From: Elusimicrobiota bacterium
GTDB lineage: Bacteria; Elusimicrobiota; Elusimicrobia; UBA1565; UBA9628
Length of the DNA stretch: 9,103 nucleotides
NCBI GenBank assembly: GCA_023249695.1
Contig: JAHFCD010000054.1
Coordinates: 1-9,103, forward strand
Direction of reading: 5' to 3'
Position 1 is the first letter of the stretch, and each line of letters opens with the position of its first letter. Made by a program: the position numbers and the translations under genes. The notes beneath the pieces are model-generated. The model did no database searches. It was not told where the DNA came from and was given only the letters and a program-made list of their open reading frames with translations. Positions 1 through 4,454 of this stretch are shown piece by piece.

Positions 1-2
1 TG

Positions 3-116
3 CGCATCCTCGTCCACCAGACTCGCCACCGCATCGAGAAGGAGCCCGTGCGGCCGCGCCACCTCAAGACCGAGCCCGCCGTCGGCTACCGCCTCGAGGC
101 GCCGGACGAAGATTAG
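3..116 (+). CDS. OmpR/KdpE-family response regulator, C-terminal end (5' truncated)
   Basis: The open frame from base 3 to the TAG at 114-116 encodes 37 residues. They match the end of an OmpR/PhoB-type winged-helix DNA-binding domain. The recognition-helix region reads VHQTRHRIEKEPVRPRHLKT and is followed by the wing motif AVGYRLEAP, equivalent to the GVGYRL that ends nearly all family members. The PxRPRHxxTEP-GYR pattern is closest to KdpE, which activates high-affinity K+ uptake, but so short a fragment cannot settle the subfamily. The receiver domain lies upstream of the window. An ORF resembling part of KdpD's universal-stress domain follows 83 bp downstream, which mildly supports the KdpE reading. 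A perfect inverted repeat begins 4 bp after the stop. The family call (OmpR-type wHTH) is secure; the KdpE call is tentative. Confidence 0.8.
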   Translation, partial: RILVHQTRHRIEKEPVRPRHLKTEPAVGYRLEAPDED

Positions 117-120
117 TTCA

Positions 121-139
121 ACTCGGTCCTGGACCGAGT
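121..139. terminator. Perfect 9-bp inverted repeat after the response regulator; possible terminator or operator
   Basis: ACTCGGTCC (121-129) and GGACCGAGT (131-139) are exact reverse complements around one central T. The repeat starts 4 bp after the response-regulator stop and lies about 50 bp before the proposed promoter of the next ORF. As RNA it would fold as an 8-bp stem with a 3-nt loop. No T-run follows, so it is not a classic intrinsic terminator. It could instead be a dimer-binding operator for the downstream ORF. The symmetry is certain; the function is inferred. Confidence 0.4.
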
Positions 140-187
140 AACGCCGCGATAACGGACCGGTAATGGAAGCTCAACGGCGGTCGGAGC

Positions 188-193
188 TATCAT
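188..193 (+). promoter_or_regulatory. Candidate -10 element of the USP-like ORF (leaderless type)
   Basis: TATCAT matches 5 of 6 bases of the TATAAT consensus. It ends only 6 nt before the ATG at 200, which would put the transcription start at or next to the start codon. No good -35 was found 16-18 bp upstream. The ATG has no Shine-Dalgarno at normal spacing, which fits a leaderless mRNA. The same geometry recurs at 2274-2279 (+) and 6273-6278 (-). Confidence 0.35.
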
Positions 194-199
194 GAGGGC

Positions 200-457
200 A
201 TGGAAGTCCCGCCGGACGCGTTCGTCGTGTTGGCCTGCCTGACGCTCGACCAGCCGCAGTCCGAGGCGGCGCTCGCGGTGGCGGTGCGCCTGGCCCGCGA
301 ATTGAACGCACCGCTCACGGTGGTCCAACTCTATCCCGCGGCGTGGACCGGTCCGCTCAGGCCGCATGGAAGCGCCTGGCACCTCCGGAGCGACGATCCT
401 GTCAAGGCCTTGCGGCGCTTCGCCGCCCAAAACCGCGTCACGCACATAGTCTCCTGA
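200..457 (+). CDS. Short KdpD-like universal stress protein (USP) domain protein, 85 aa, compact or truncated
   Basis: The protein begins with a beta-strand ending in a VLACL motif at about residues 9-14. A helix follows (AVAVRLARELNAPLTVVQLY, about 27-46), and the end reads DDPVKALRRFAAQNRVTHIV. This is the strand-helix-strand pattern of the USP domain in KdpD sensor kinases, where the equivalent end is typically a helix plus VTHIVVG. A full USP domain is about 140 residues and continues through a glycine-rich ATP loop (GxxG...S). Here translation stops one residue after VTHIV, so the last strand, the nucleotide loop and any kinase part are missing. It lies downstream of a possible kdpE end on the same strand and has a candidate -10 at 188-193. 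It may be a minimal expressed domain or a remnant of kdpD. The USP-like fold is fairly clear; its function is unknown. Confidence 0.6.
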   Translation: MEVPPDAFVVLACLTLDQPQSEAALAVAVRLARELNAPLTVVQLYPAAWTGPLRPHGSAWHLRSDDPVKALRRFAAQNRVTHIVS

Positions 458-465
458 AGCGGGCT

Positions 466-489
466 GCGGCTATCCTCAAGGATAGTCGT
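466..489. terminator. Stem-loop between convergent genes, possible bidirectional terminator
   Basis: CTATCCT (470-476) and AGGATAG (479-485) are exact reverse complements around CA. The stem extends to 466-476/479-489 in plus-strand RNA if two G-U pairs are allowed. It lies in the 40-bp gap between two convergent genes, 8 nt from the end of each (stops end at 457 and 498). That central position suits a shared terminator. Neither strand has a U-tract, and the minus-strand version loses the wobble pairs. Confidence 0.4.
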
Positions 490-497
490 CTAAGCGG

Positions 498-989
498 TCA
501 ACCGAGCGTGGGGGAGGTTTTGGGGACCCACATGCCGCCGACGAGGCCGGTCATGATCGTCTTGCCGTCCTTGGGGCCGCCGTCGAACTGGAACTCCACG
601 CAGCTGACGAGCTTGCCCTCGCGGAAGTAGCCCTCGGGCTCGAAGCTGGCCAGGCAGGCGACCTTGTCGCCGGCGCGCACGGTCTCGAAGAACTCGACGC
701 CGTCGACCTGGGTGAAGAAGCCGACCAGCAGGGCGATCTCCTCCGGGGTCATCTTGAGCGTCATGTGGTAGATGCACCACGCGACGCTTCCGATCTGGGC
801 GGCCATCTCGATCATCTTGAAGGGCGGCGCGATCGTGTCATCGGGGGAGTAGCCGGCGCAATCCTCGGGCTGCCACGTGTAGTTGCCGACGATGTGGTCG
901 GAGTCCACCGACACGATCTCGTCGATGAAGCGCATCGGGCGCTGCTGGGGGACGAGGGCCAGGACCTGCGCGGGCGTCAGCACTTTCAT
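498..989 (-). CDS. FabZ/FabA-like hotdog protein lacking the catalytic histidine
   Basis: This 163-aa protein has the length and layout of a FabZ-type 3-hydroxyacyl-ACP dehydratase. It has an N-terminal LVPQQRPMRFIDEIVSVD strand (about 12-29), the central hotdog helix, and C-terminal strands including CVEFQFDGG (130-138). The active-site stretch GYSPDDTIAPPFKMIEMAAQ (46-65) aligns without gaps to the FabZ motif GHFPGxPxMPGVLxxEAxAQ. Glu61 (the FabZ catalytic Glu) is kept, but Tyr47 replaces the catalytic His. It may be a non-hydrating acyl-ACP binder, a thioesterase-like relative, or a partner that lends its Glu to another subunit. Its ATG overlaps the TGA of the tandem FabA gene (ATGA, 986-989). 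A strong GGAGG lies 7 nt upstream, at 997-1001 on this strand, inside the upstream gene. Coupled translation and joint function are therefore likely. The fold is confident; the substrate is unknown. Confidence 0.8.
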   Translation of the reverse strand: MKVLTPAQVLALVPQQRPMRFIDEIVSVDSDHIVGNYTWQPEDCAGYSPDDTIAPPFKMIEMAAQIGSVAWCIYHMTLKMTPEEIALLVGFFTQVDGVEFFETVRAGDKVACLASFEPEGYFREGKLVSCVEFQFDGGPKDGKTIMTGLVGGMWVPKTSPTLG

Positions 990-2173
990 GCCTCGGCCTC
1001 CGCCCGCATCTTGAGCTTGCCGCCGAAGGCCATCTCGCTCGGCAGCGGATAGCCCGAGTAGCGGATGTTCTTGTGGCAGCCGACGTTCGCGTTCGTCACG
1101 GCGAGGATGAGCCGGCCGTCGGCGCGCACCTTGGCGTCGGCGCGGATGTAGGCGTCGCCGTTCGGCGCGCGCGAAAAGCGCACGATCTGGACCTCGTAGC
1201 GGATGTCGCGGTCGCCGGGCAGGATCTCGCTGAACACCTCGACGCGCTCGAATCCGAGCGCGCGGCCGGTGCCCTCATTCTTCCGCCAGGTGAGGAAAAG
1301 GCCCATGAGCTGCCAGAGGGCGTCGATGGAGAGGACCGCCGGTTTAAAGCCCGGCGTCATCGGGTAGAACCACTCGAGAGGGCCGTTCTCGCGCGAGGCC
1401 GAGATCCCGCCTTCGCCGGTCGACTCGTCGAACGCGAGGCTTTCGATCGCGCCGACCTCGAGCATCAGGGAGGAGGGGAGCAGGCACACCTCGACGCCGG
1501 GCGCCTCGATGAGCGTGCCCTGGGACAGCGCGACGATCTCGGCGTGATTGAGCGCCGTCTTCGCGGCGAACTCATCGTAGCGGAGCTTGCGGATCGGCGA
1601 ATCGTCGGACGCGGGAACGGCCGCCGGCTGCGCCGGCGCGTCGTCGGTCCAGAATGCGGTCGCGACGGACACGGAGCCGATCGTGTACACGAGGACGCCG
1701 TCCACGGTCACCGTCGCCTTGCCCGTCAGCAGGGTCTCGCCGTCCGAGGCCTCCTCGGAGATCACGTCGACGACATAGACGATCTTCTTGTCGTACGGGC
1801 GGATCTGGCCGAAGAACGAGACGTTCTCCATGCCCATGGTCTTGCCGCAGTGCGGCAAGCCCCGCCAGGCGGCGAAGAAGCGCAGGCACTGCCACGCGGC
1901 GTCCACCCCCCAGCAGCCGGGCATGACGGGGTCGCCGTTGAAGTGGCACGGATAGAACCAGTCGTCGAGCTTGTTGTAGCGGACGGCCTCGATGCGTCCG
2001 GTGCCGGAGGCGGCGTCCCAGGAGATGTCCGTGATCTCGTGGAACGGGACCAGCAAGGAGACGGGCAGCGCCGGCAGGCCGGCGGGGGCGTCGTCGACAA
2101 GACGGCCCGCGACGAATTCGAGGAGCTCTTCGCGGCCGAAACGGCTCTTCTTCTGGAAGTCCTGGAATTTCAT
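986..2173 (-). CDS. Tandem FabA-like 3-hydroxyacyl-ACP dehydratase (double hotdog, second domain degenerate)
   Basis: This 395-aa protein carries two FabA-type domains, about residues 11-175 and 199-370, joined by an Ala/Pro-rich linker (178-192). E. coli FabA is a single domain of about 170 aa. Domain 1 has the intact active site WFYPCHFNGDPVMPGCWGVD with His77 and Asp91, the same 14-residue spacing as FabA His70/Asp84. Domain 2 reads WFYPMTPGFKPAVLSIDALW: Thr273 replaces His, three residues are missing from the loop, and Asp284 is kept. In FabA dimers each site uses His from one subunit and Asp from the other. The fusion should therefore make one working site (His77 + Asp284) and one dead site. 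The likely reaction is dehydration of 3-hydroxyacyl-ACP in fatty-acid or PUFA-like synthesis; isomerase activity cannot be predicted. It is the first gene of a two-gene unit. A perfect TATAAT lies 15 nt before the ATG, and no Shine-Dalgarno is visible. Confidence 0.88.
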   Translation of the reverse strand: MKFQDFQKKSRFGREELLEFVAGRLVDDAPAGLPALPVSLLVPFHEITDISWDAASGTGRIEAVRYNKLDDWFYPCHFNGDPVMPGCWGVDAAWQCLRFFAAWRGLPHCGKTMGMENVSFFGQIRPYDKKIVYVVDVISEEASDGETLLTGKATVTVDGVLVYTIGSVSVATAFWTDDAPAQPAAVPASDDSPIRKLRYDEFAAKTALNHAEIVALSQGTLIEAPGVEVCLLPSSLMLEVGAIESLAFDESTGEGGISASRENGPLEWFYPMTPGFKPAVLSIDALWQLMGLFLTWRKNEGTGRALGFERVEVFSEILPGDRDIRYEVQIVRFSRAPNGDAYIRADAKVRADGRLILAVTNANVGCHKNIRYSGYPLPSEMAFGGKLKMRAEAEA

Positions 2174-2188
2174 GGGGGGTGCCGATCC

Positions 2189-2194
2189 ATTATA
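2189..2194 (-). promoter_or_regulatory. Perfect -10 box (TATAAT) for the tandem FabA gene
   Basis: On the minus strand the sequence reads TATAAT, an exact sigma-70 -10, with 15 nt between it and the ATG at 2173. The predicted transcription start is near 2182, leaving a leader of only about 8-10 nt. That leader is C-rich (CACCCCCC) and has no Shine-Dalgarno. The best -35 at a 17-bp spacer is the weak TCGAGG (2217 to 2212). The element lies in an AT-richer pocket of a GC-rich region, which supports it as a real promoter. Confidence 0.6.
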
Positions 2195-2240
2195 CTAATG
2201 AAAAGCGAGCCCCTCGAAGGATGGTCATGCTCCCGTTATC

Positions 2241-2253
2241 GGGTTGGCAATCC
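2241..2253. promoter_or_regulatory. Imperfect palindrome between divergent promoters, possible operator
   Basis: GGGTTGGCAATCC is a near-palindrome: GGGTTG pairs with CAATCC around a central G, with one G-T mismatch. It is flanked by TATC on the left and, one base further out, GATA on the right. It lies between the outward-facing -10 elements of the FabA and mscL units, where a shared regulator could bind. TTGGCA inside it resembles a -35, but is 24 bp from the mscL -10 and so is too far away. The function is speculative. Confidence 0.25.
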
Positions 2254-2273
2254 GGATAAATATCGGCGTATGC

Positions 2274-2279
2274 TAATAT
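2274..2279 (+). promoter_or_regulatory. Candidate extended -10 of the mscL operon (leaderless type)
   Basis: TGC-TAATAT (2271-2279) is an extended -10 (TGn) with a 4/6 hexamer, which can work without a good -35. It ends 7 nt before the ATG at 2287. Transcription should therefore start almost at the start codon, and no Shine-Dalgarno precedes that ATG. The ATG itself is secure because [15 protein letters not shown] matches the N terminus of the MscL family. Confidence 0.45.
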
Positions 2280-2286
2280 ACCCGCG

Positions 2287-2724
2287 ATGAGCATGATCAA
2301 GGAGTTCAAAGAGTTCGCGATGAAGGGCAACGTCATCGACATGGCCGTCGGCGTCGTGATCGGCGCCGCCTTCGGCAAGATCGTCTCTTCCTTTCTTAAT
2401 GATCTGGTCATGCCGCCCATCGGCATGCTGACCGGCGGGGCGGACTTCACGGACCTGAAGCTGACGCTCAAGGCCGCCGAGGGCGCGGGAAAGGCCGTCA
2501 CGCTCAACTACGGCGCCTTCCTGACCAACATCGTCGATTTCGTGATCGTCGCCGCGGCGGTCTTCGCCGCGATAAAAATGATCAACACGCTCAAGCGCTC
2601 CGAGCCCGTCGCCGCGCCGGCGCCGACCGAAAAGCAGTGTCTCGAGTGCCTGCTCAACATTCCTATCAAGGCCAAGCGCTGCGGCCATTGCGCTCAGCCC
2701 CAATTCGCCGGGACGCAGAGCTGA
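2287..2724 (+). CDS. mscL: Large-conductance mechanosensitive channel MscL with a C-terminal zinc-ribbon-like tail
   Basis: MscL is the homopentameric inner-membrane tension valve that releases solutes on hypo-osmotic shock. This 145-aa protein opens with the family's amphipathic N-terminal helix ([20 protein letters not shown]). TM1 follows with the pore-lining stretch [17 protein letters not shown] (20-36), then [13 protein letters not shown] (39-51). A short periplasmic loop comes next, and TM2 at about 79-101 ([20 protein letters not shown]). After an Ala/Pro linker (109-113) the usual C-terminal helical bundle is replaced by CLEC at 118-121 and CGHC at 132-135. These two CxxC pairs, 10 residues apart, would suit binding one Zn. 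It is first in an apparent operon; the next gene starts 9 nt after its stop. The channel identity is very secure; Zn binding is inferred. Confidence 0.95.
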   Translation: MSMIKEFKEFAMKGNVIDMAVGVVIGAAFGKIVSSFLNDLVMPPIGMLTGGADFTDLKLTLKAAEGAGKAVTLNYGAFLTNIVDFVIVAAAVFAAIKMINTLKRSEPVAAPAPTEKQCLECLLNIPIKAKRCGHCAQPQFAGTQS

Positions 2725-2730
2725 AGAGGA
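2725..2730 (+). promoter_or_regulatory. Ribosome binding site deciding a TTG start
   Basis: AGAGGA begins right after the mscL stop and ends 3 nt before the TTG at 2734. The spacing is short, but no other start fits. The protein read from this TTG begins MARTILVVDDD, the exact usual opening of receiver domains. Confidence 0.55.
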
Positions 2731-2733
2731 ATT

Positions 2734-3657
2734 TTGGCCCGGACTATTCTCGTCGTTGACGACGACGTCACCTTGGTCGCGCCGCTCAAGGACGGCCTCG
2801 AGTCCGCCGGCTACCGCGTCGCCGTCGCCTTCGATTCCGCCCAAGGCTATCTGCTCGCCCAGGAGATGAAGCCGGACCTCATCATCCTCGATTTCTACAT
2901 GCCCGGGGCCGACGGGGCCGCCACGTACGATCGCCTGCGCGCCTCGCCGCTGACCAGCGGTACGCCCGTCGTCTTCTCGACGGGCCTGACGCTCGAGGAG
3001 CTCAAGGGGCGGATCAAGCCCGGCGCCAAGACGTTCTTCCTGCGCAAGCCCGTCGGTTTCTCCGGCATCCTGTCGGTGGTCAATCAGGTTCTCGGCGAGG
3101 ACCGCCAGGCGATCAAGAACGTGATCCTGCCGAATACGACGGGCACGCCGCCTCCGCCCGAGGCGAAGGCCGAGGCGCCGAAGCCGGAGGCGAAGCCCGC
3201 CGCGGCGCCCGCTCCCGCGCCGGCGTCCTCCGCGCGCAAGCCGAAGTTCCATGAGTTCCAGGTGCGCGTGACCTACGCCGACACCGACAAGGCCGGCATC
3301 ATCTACTACGCGAACTACCTGAAGTACCTCGAGCAGGGCCGCACCGAGCTGCTGCGGTCGCTCGGGGTACGCTACCGCGATCTCGAAGTGACCCGCAAGC
3401 TGTTCCTTCCGGCCGTGTCGGCCCGCTGCGAGTATCTCGCCCCGAGCCGTTACGACGACCTTTTGACGATTCGCACCTGGATCTCGGAGCTCGGGCGCGC
3501 GAGCATCTCGTTCTCCTGCGAGGTCGTCGACAACGAACTCGCCGGCAAGGTCGTCGCGCGCGTCCATTCGCGCCACGCGATCGTGACCGACCTGTGGCGT
3601 CCGGCGCGCGTGCCCGCGGACCTGCGCGTCCTGCTCTCGCCGTACGTTCAGGCTTGA
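2734..3657 (+). CDS. Response-regulator receiver domain fused to a YbgC/4HBT-type acyl-CoA thioesterase
   Basis: The 307-aa protein has three parts. Residues 1-125 are a receiver domain with acidic Asp9-11, phosphoacceptor Asp53 (LIILDFYMPGADG), switch Thr83 (VVFSTGL) and Lys105 (FFLRKPV). All residues needed for phosphorylation are present. Residues 136-170 are a low-complexity Pro/Ala/Lys/Glu linker. Residues 171-307 are a hotdog thioesterase of the 4-hydroxybenzoyl-CoA/YbgC family. It carries the signature TYADTDKAGIIYYANYLKYL, with Asp185 as the expected catalytic Asp, followed by EQGRTELLRSLG. YbgC-type enzymes hydrolyse acyl-CoA (or acyl-ACP) thioesters and are normally single-domain, about 130-140 aa. 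The fusion suggests phospho-dependent control of thioesterase activity or oligomerisation. No histidine kinase is in the window. It starts with TTG, 9 nt after mscL, and its TGA overlaps the TTG of the next gene. There is no sign of a frameshift: the frame runs unbroken through the linker. Domain calls are confident; the regulation is inferred. Confidence 0.9.
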   Translation: MARTILVVDDDVTLVAPLKDGLESAGYRVAVAFDSAQGYLLAQEMKPDLIILDFYMPGADGAATYDRLRASPLTSGTPVVFSTGLTLEELKGRIKPGAKTFFLRKPVGFSGILSVVNQVLGEDRQAIKNVILPNTTGTPPPPEAKAEAPKPEAKPAAAPAPAPASSARKPKFHEFQVRVTYADTDKAGIIYYANYLKYLEQGRTELLRSLGVRYRDLEVTRKLFLPAVSARCEYLAPSRYDDLLTIRTWISELGRASISFSCEVVDNELAGKVVARVHSRHAIVTDLWRPARVPADLRVLLSPYVQA

Positions 3658-4427
3658 CGCCCCGCCTGCTCGCGGCTTTCGCGCTGCTCTGCCTCGCCGC
3701 CGCGCCGCCGGACCGGTCGAAGATCGATTGGGTGCTCATTTCCGGCGGCGATTACCTGATGGGCTCCGACGAGTATCCGCAGGAGCGGCCGGTCCATCGC
3801 GTGACGGTGAAATCCTTCGAGCTGGGGCGCACCGAGGTGACCAACCGGCAGTACAACGCGTGCGCGGCGGCCGGGGCCTGCGCGGCGCTCGATCCGGATT
3901 GCCTGGGGCCCGCGTTTCGCGGCCTCGAGCAGCCGGTCGTCTGCGTCAGCTGGACACAGGCGCGCGCGTTCGCCCGCTGGGCGGGCGGGCGCCTGCCGAC
4001 CGAGTCGGAGTGGGAGTATGCCGCGCGCGGCGCCGGCGGAAAAGGCCGCTACGCGTGGGGCGACGCGCCTCCGACCTGCCGCCGGGCGGTGTTCGGCGAG
4101 CGTCCGGGCGCCCTCGGCTGCGGCCGCCGCGCGACGTGGCCGGTGTGCTCGAAGCCGCGGGGCAACACGAGGCAGGGCCTGTGCGACATGGCGGGAAACG
4201 TCTGGGAGTGGACCGAGGATTGGTATCACGACACCTACGACGGCGCTCCGAGCGACGGCTCCGCCTGGGTCGTGAAATCCACGAGCGCGTATCGCTCCGA
4301 TCGCGGCGGCCAATGGGACGGGGACGCGCACAACCTGCGGGTGTCCCACCGCGACAGCGAGAACCCGGACATCGTCAGCGAGCGCGGGACCGGATTGCGC
4401 GTCGCGCGGGATTTGCCGCGGCCTTAA
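3654..4427 (+). CDS. Exported SUMF1/FGE-sulfatase-domain protein (non-FGE type)
   Basis: The chosen TTG (3654-3656) overlaps the upstream TGA as TTGA. It gives 257 aa starting with a signal peptide, MTPRLLAAFALLCLAAAPPD, so the protein is likely exported or periplasmic. A GTG at 3594 would add 20 Arg/Ala-rich residues before the signal and lie within the upstream gene. The mature part is a full SUMF1 domain. It has FELGRTEVTNRQYNAC (55-70), PVVCVSW (94-100), GGRLPTESEWEYAARG (111-126), GNVWEWTEDWY (181-191), DRGGQWD (216-222) and the closing GTGLRVARD (245-253). The catalytic Cys pair of true formylglycine-generating enzymes, expected soon after the RGG motif, is absent, so sulfatase activation is not predicted. 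Eight cysteines remain after the signal region (70, 76, 83, 97, 142, 156, 165, 177), all in the first two thirds of the domain, which suggests disulfides. Its role is unknown; carbohydrate or ligand binding is one option in this family. Confidence 0.82.
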   Translation: MTPRLLAAFALLCLAAAPPDRSKIDWVLISGGDYLMGSDEYPQERPVHRVTVKSFELGRTEVTNRQYNACAAAGACAALDPDCLGPAFRGLEQPVVCVSWTQARAFARWAGGRLPTESEWEYAARGAGGKGRYAWGDAPPTCRRAVFGERPGALGCGRRATWPVCSKPRGNTRQGLCDMAGNVWEWTEDWYHDTYDGAPSDGSAWVVKSTSAYRSDRGGQWDGDAHNLRVSHRDSENPDIVSERGTGLRVARDLPRP

Positions 4428-4436
4428 GGGCGCGGC
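4415..4436. terminator. GC-rich stem-loop over the stop codon of the SUMF1 gene
   Basis: GCCGCGGCC (4415-4423) pairs with GGGCGCGGC (4428-4436), with one G-G mismatch, around the loop TTAA that holds the TAA stop. It lies between two convergent genes, 19 bp from the end of the minus-strand gene. No U-tract follows. GC-rich hairpins arise easily in this base composition, so it is only a weak terminator candidate. Confidence 0.25.
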
Positions 4437-4454
4437 GGCCCAGGCGACCGGCTC

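Noticed and set aside
455..630. Frameshift continuation of the truncated USP-like ORF
   Set aside because: The frames after the stop show no glycine-rich USP ATP loop or KdpD-like continuation, so a simple frameshift is not supported.
2244..2249. TTGGCA as the -35 of the mscL promoter
   Set aside because: It matches the consensus 5/6, but the spacer to TAATAT is 24 bp, well outside the working range. An extended -10 alone explains the promoter better.
1073..2290. 405-codon plus-strand open frame opposite the tandem FabA gene
   Set aside because: The product is Asp/Val/Ala/Arg-rich with no motif and is explained as a codon-bias shadow of the FabA gene.
3139..3240. Repetitive GC-rich stretch as a DNA repeat element
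   Set aside because: It encodes the in-frame Pro/Ala/Lys/Glu linker between the receiver and thioesterase domains and has no regular repeat unit.
2236..3576. 446-codon open frame on the minus strand opposite mscL and the REC-thioesterase gene
   Set aside because: The product is low-complexity and Arg/Gly/Leu-rich with no domain, while both plus-strand genes have full family motifs in frame.
3594..3656. Upstream GTG start for the SUMF1 gene
   Set aside because: It would put a 20-residue Arg-rich stretch before an otherwise good signal peptide and overlap the upstream gene by 64 nt. The TTG at 3654 gives a clean signal peptide and a TTGA overlap.
3654..4427. True formylglycine-generating enzyme
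   Set aside because: The region after DRGGQWD lacks the catalytic cysteine pair, so only the SUMF1 fold is claimed.
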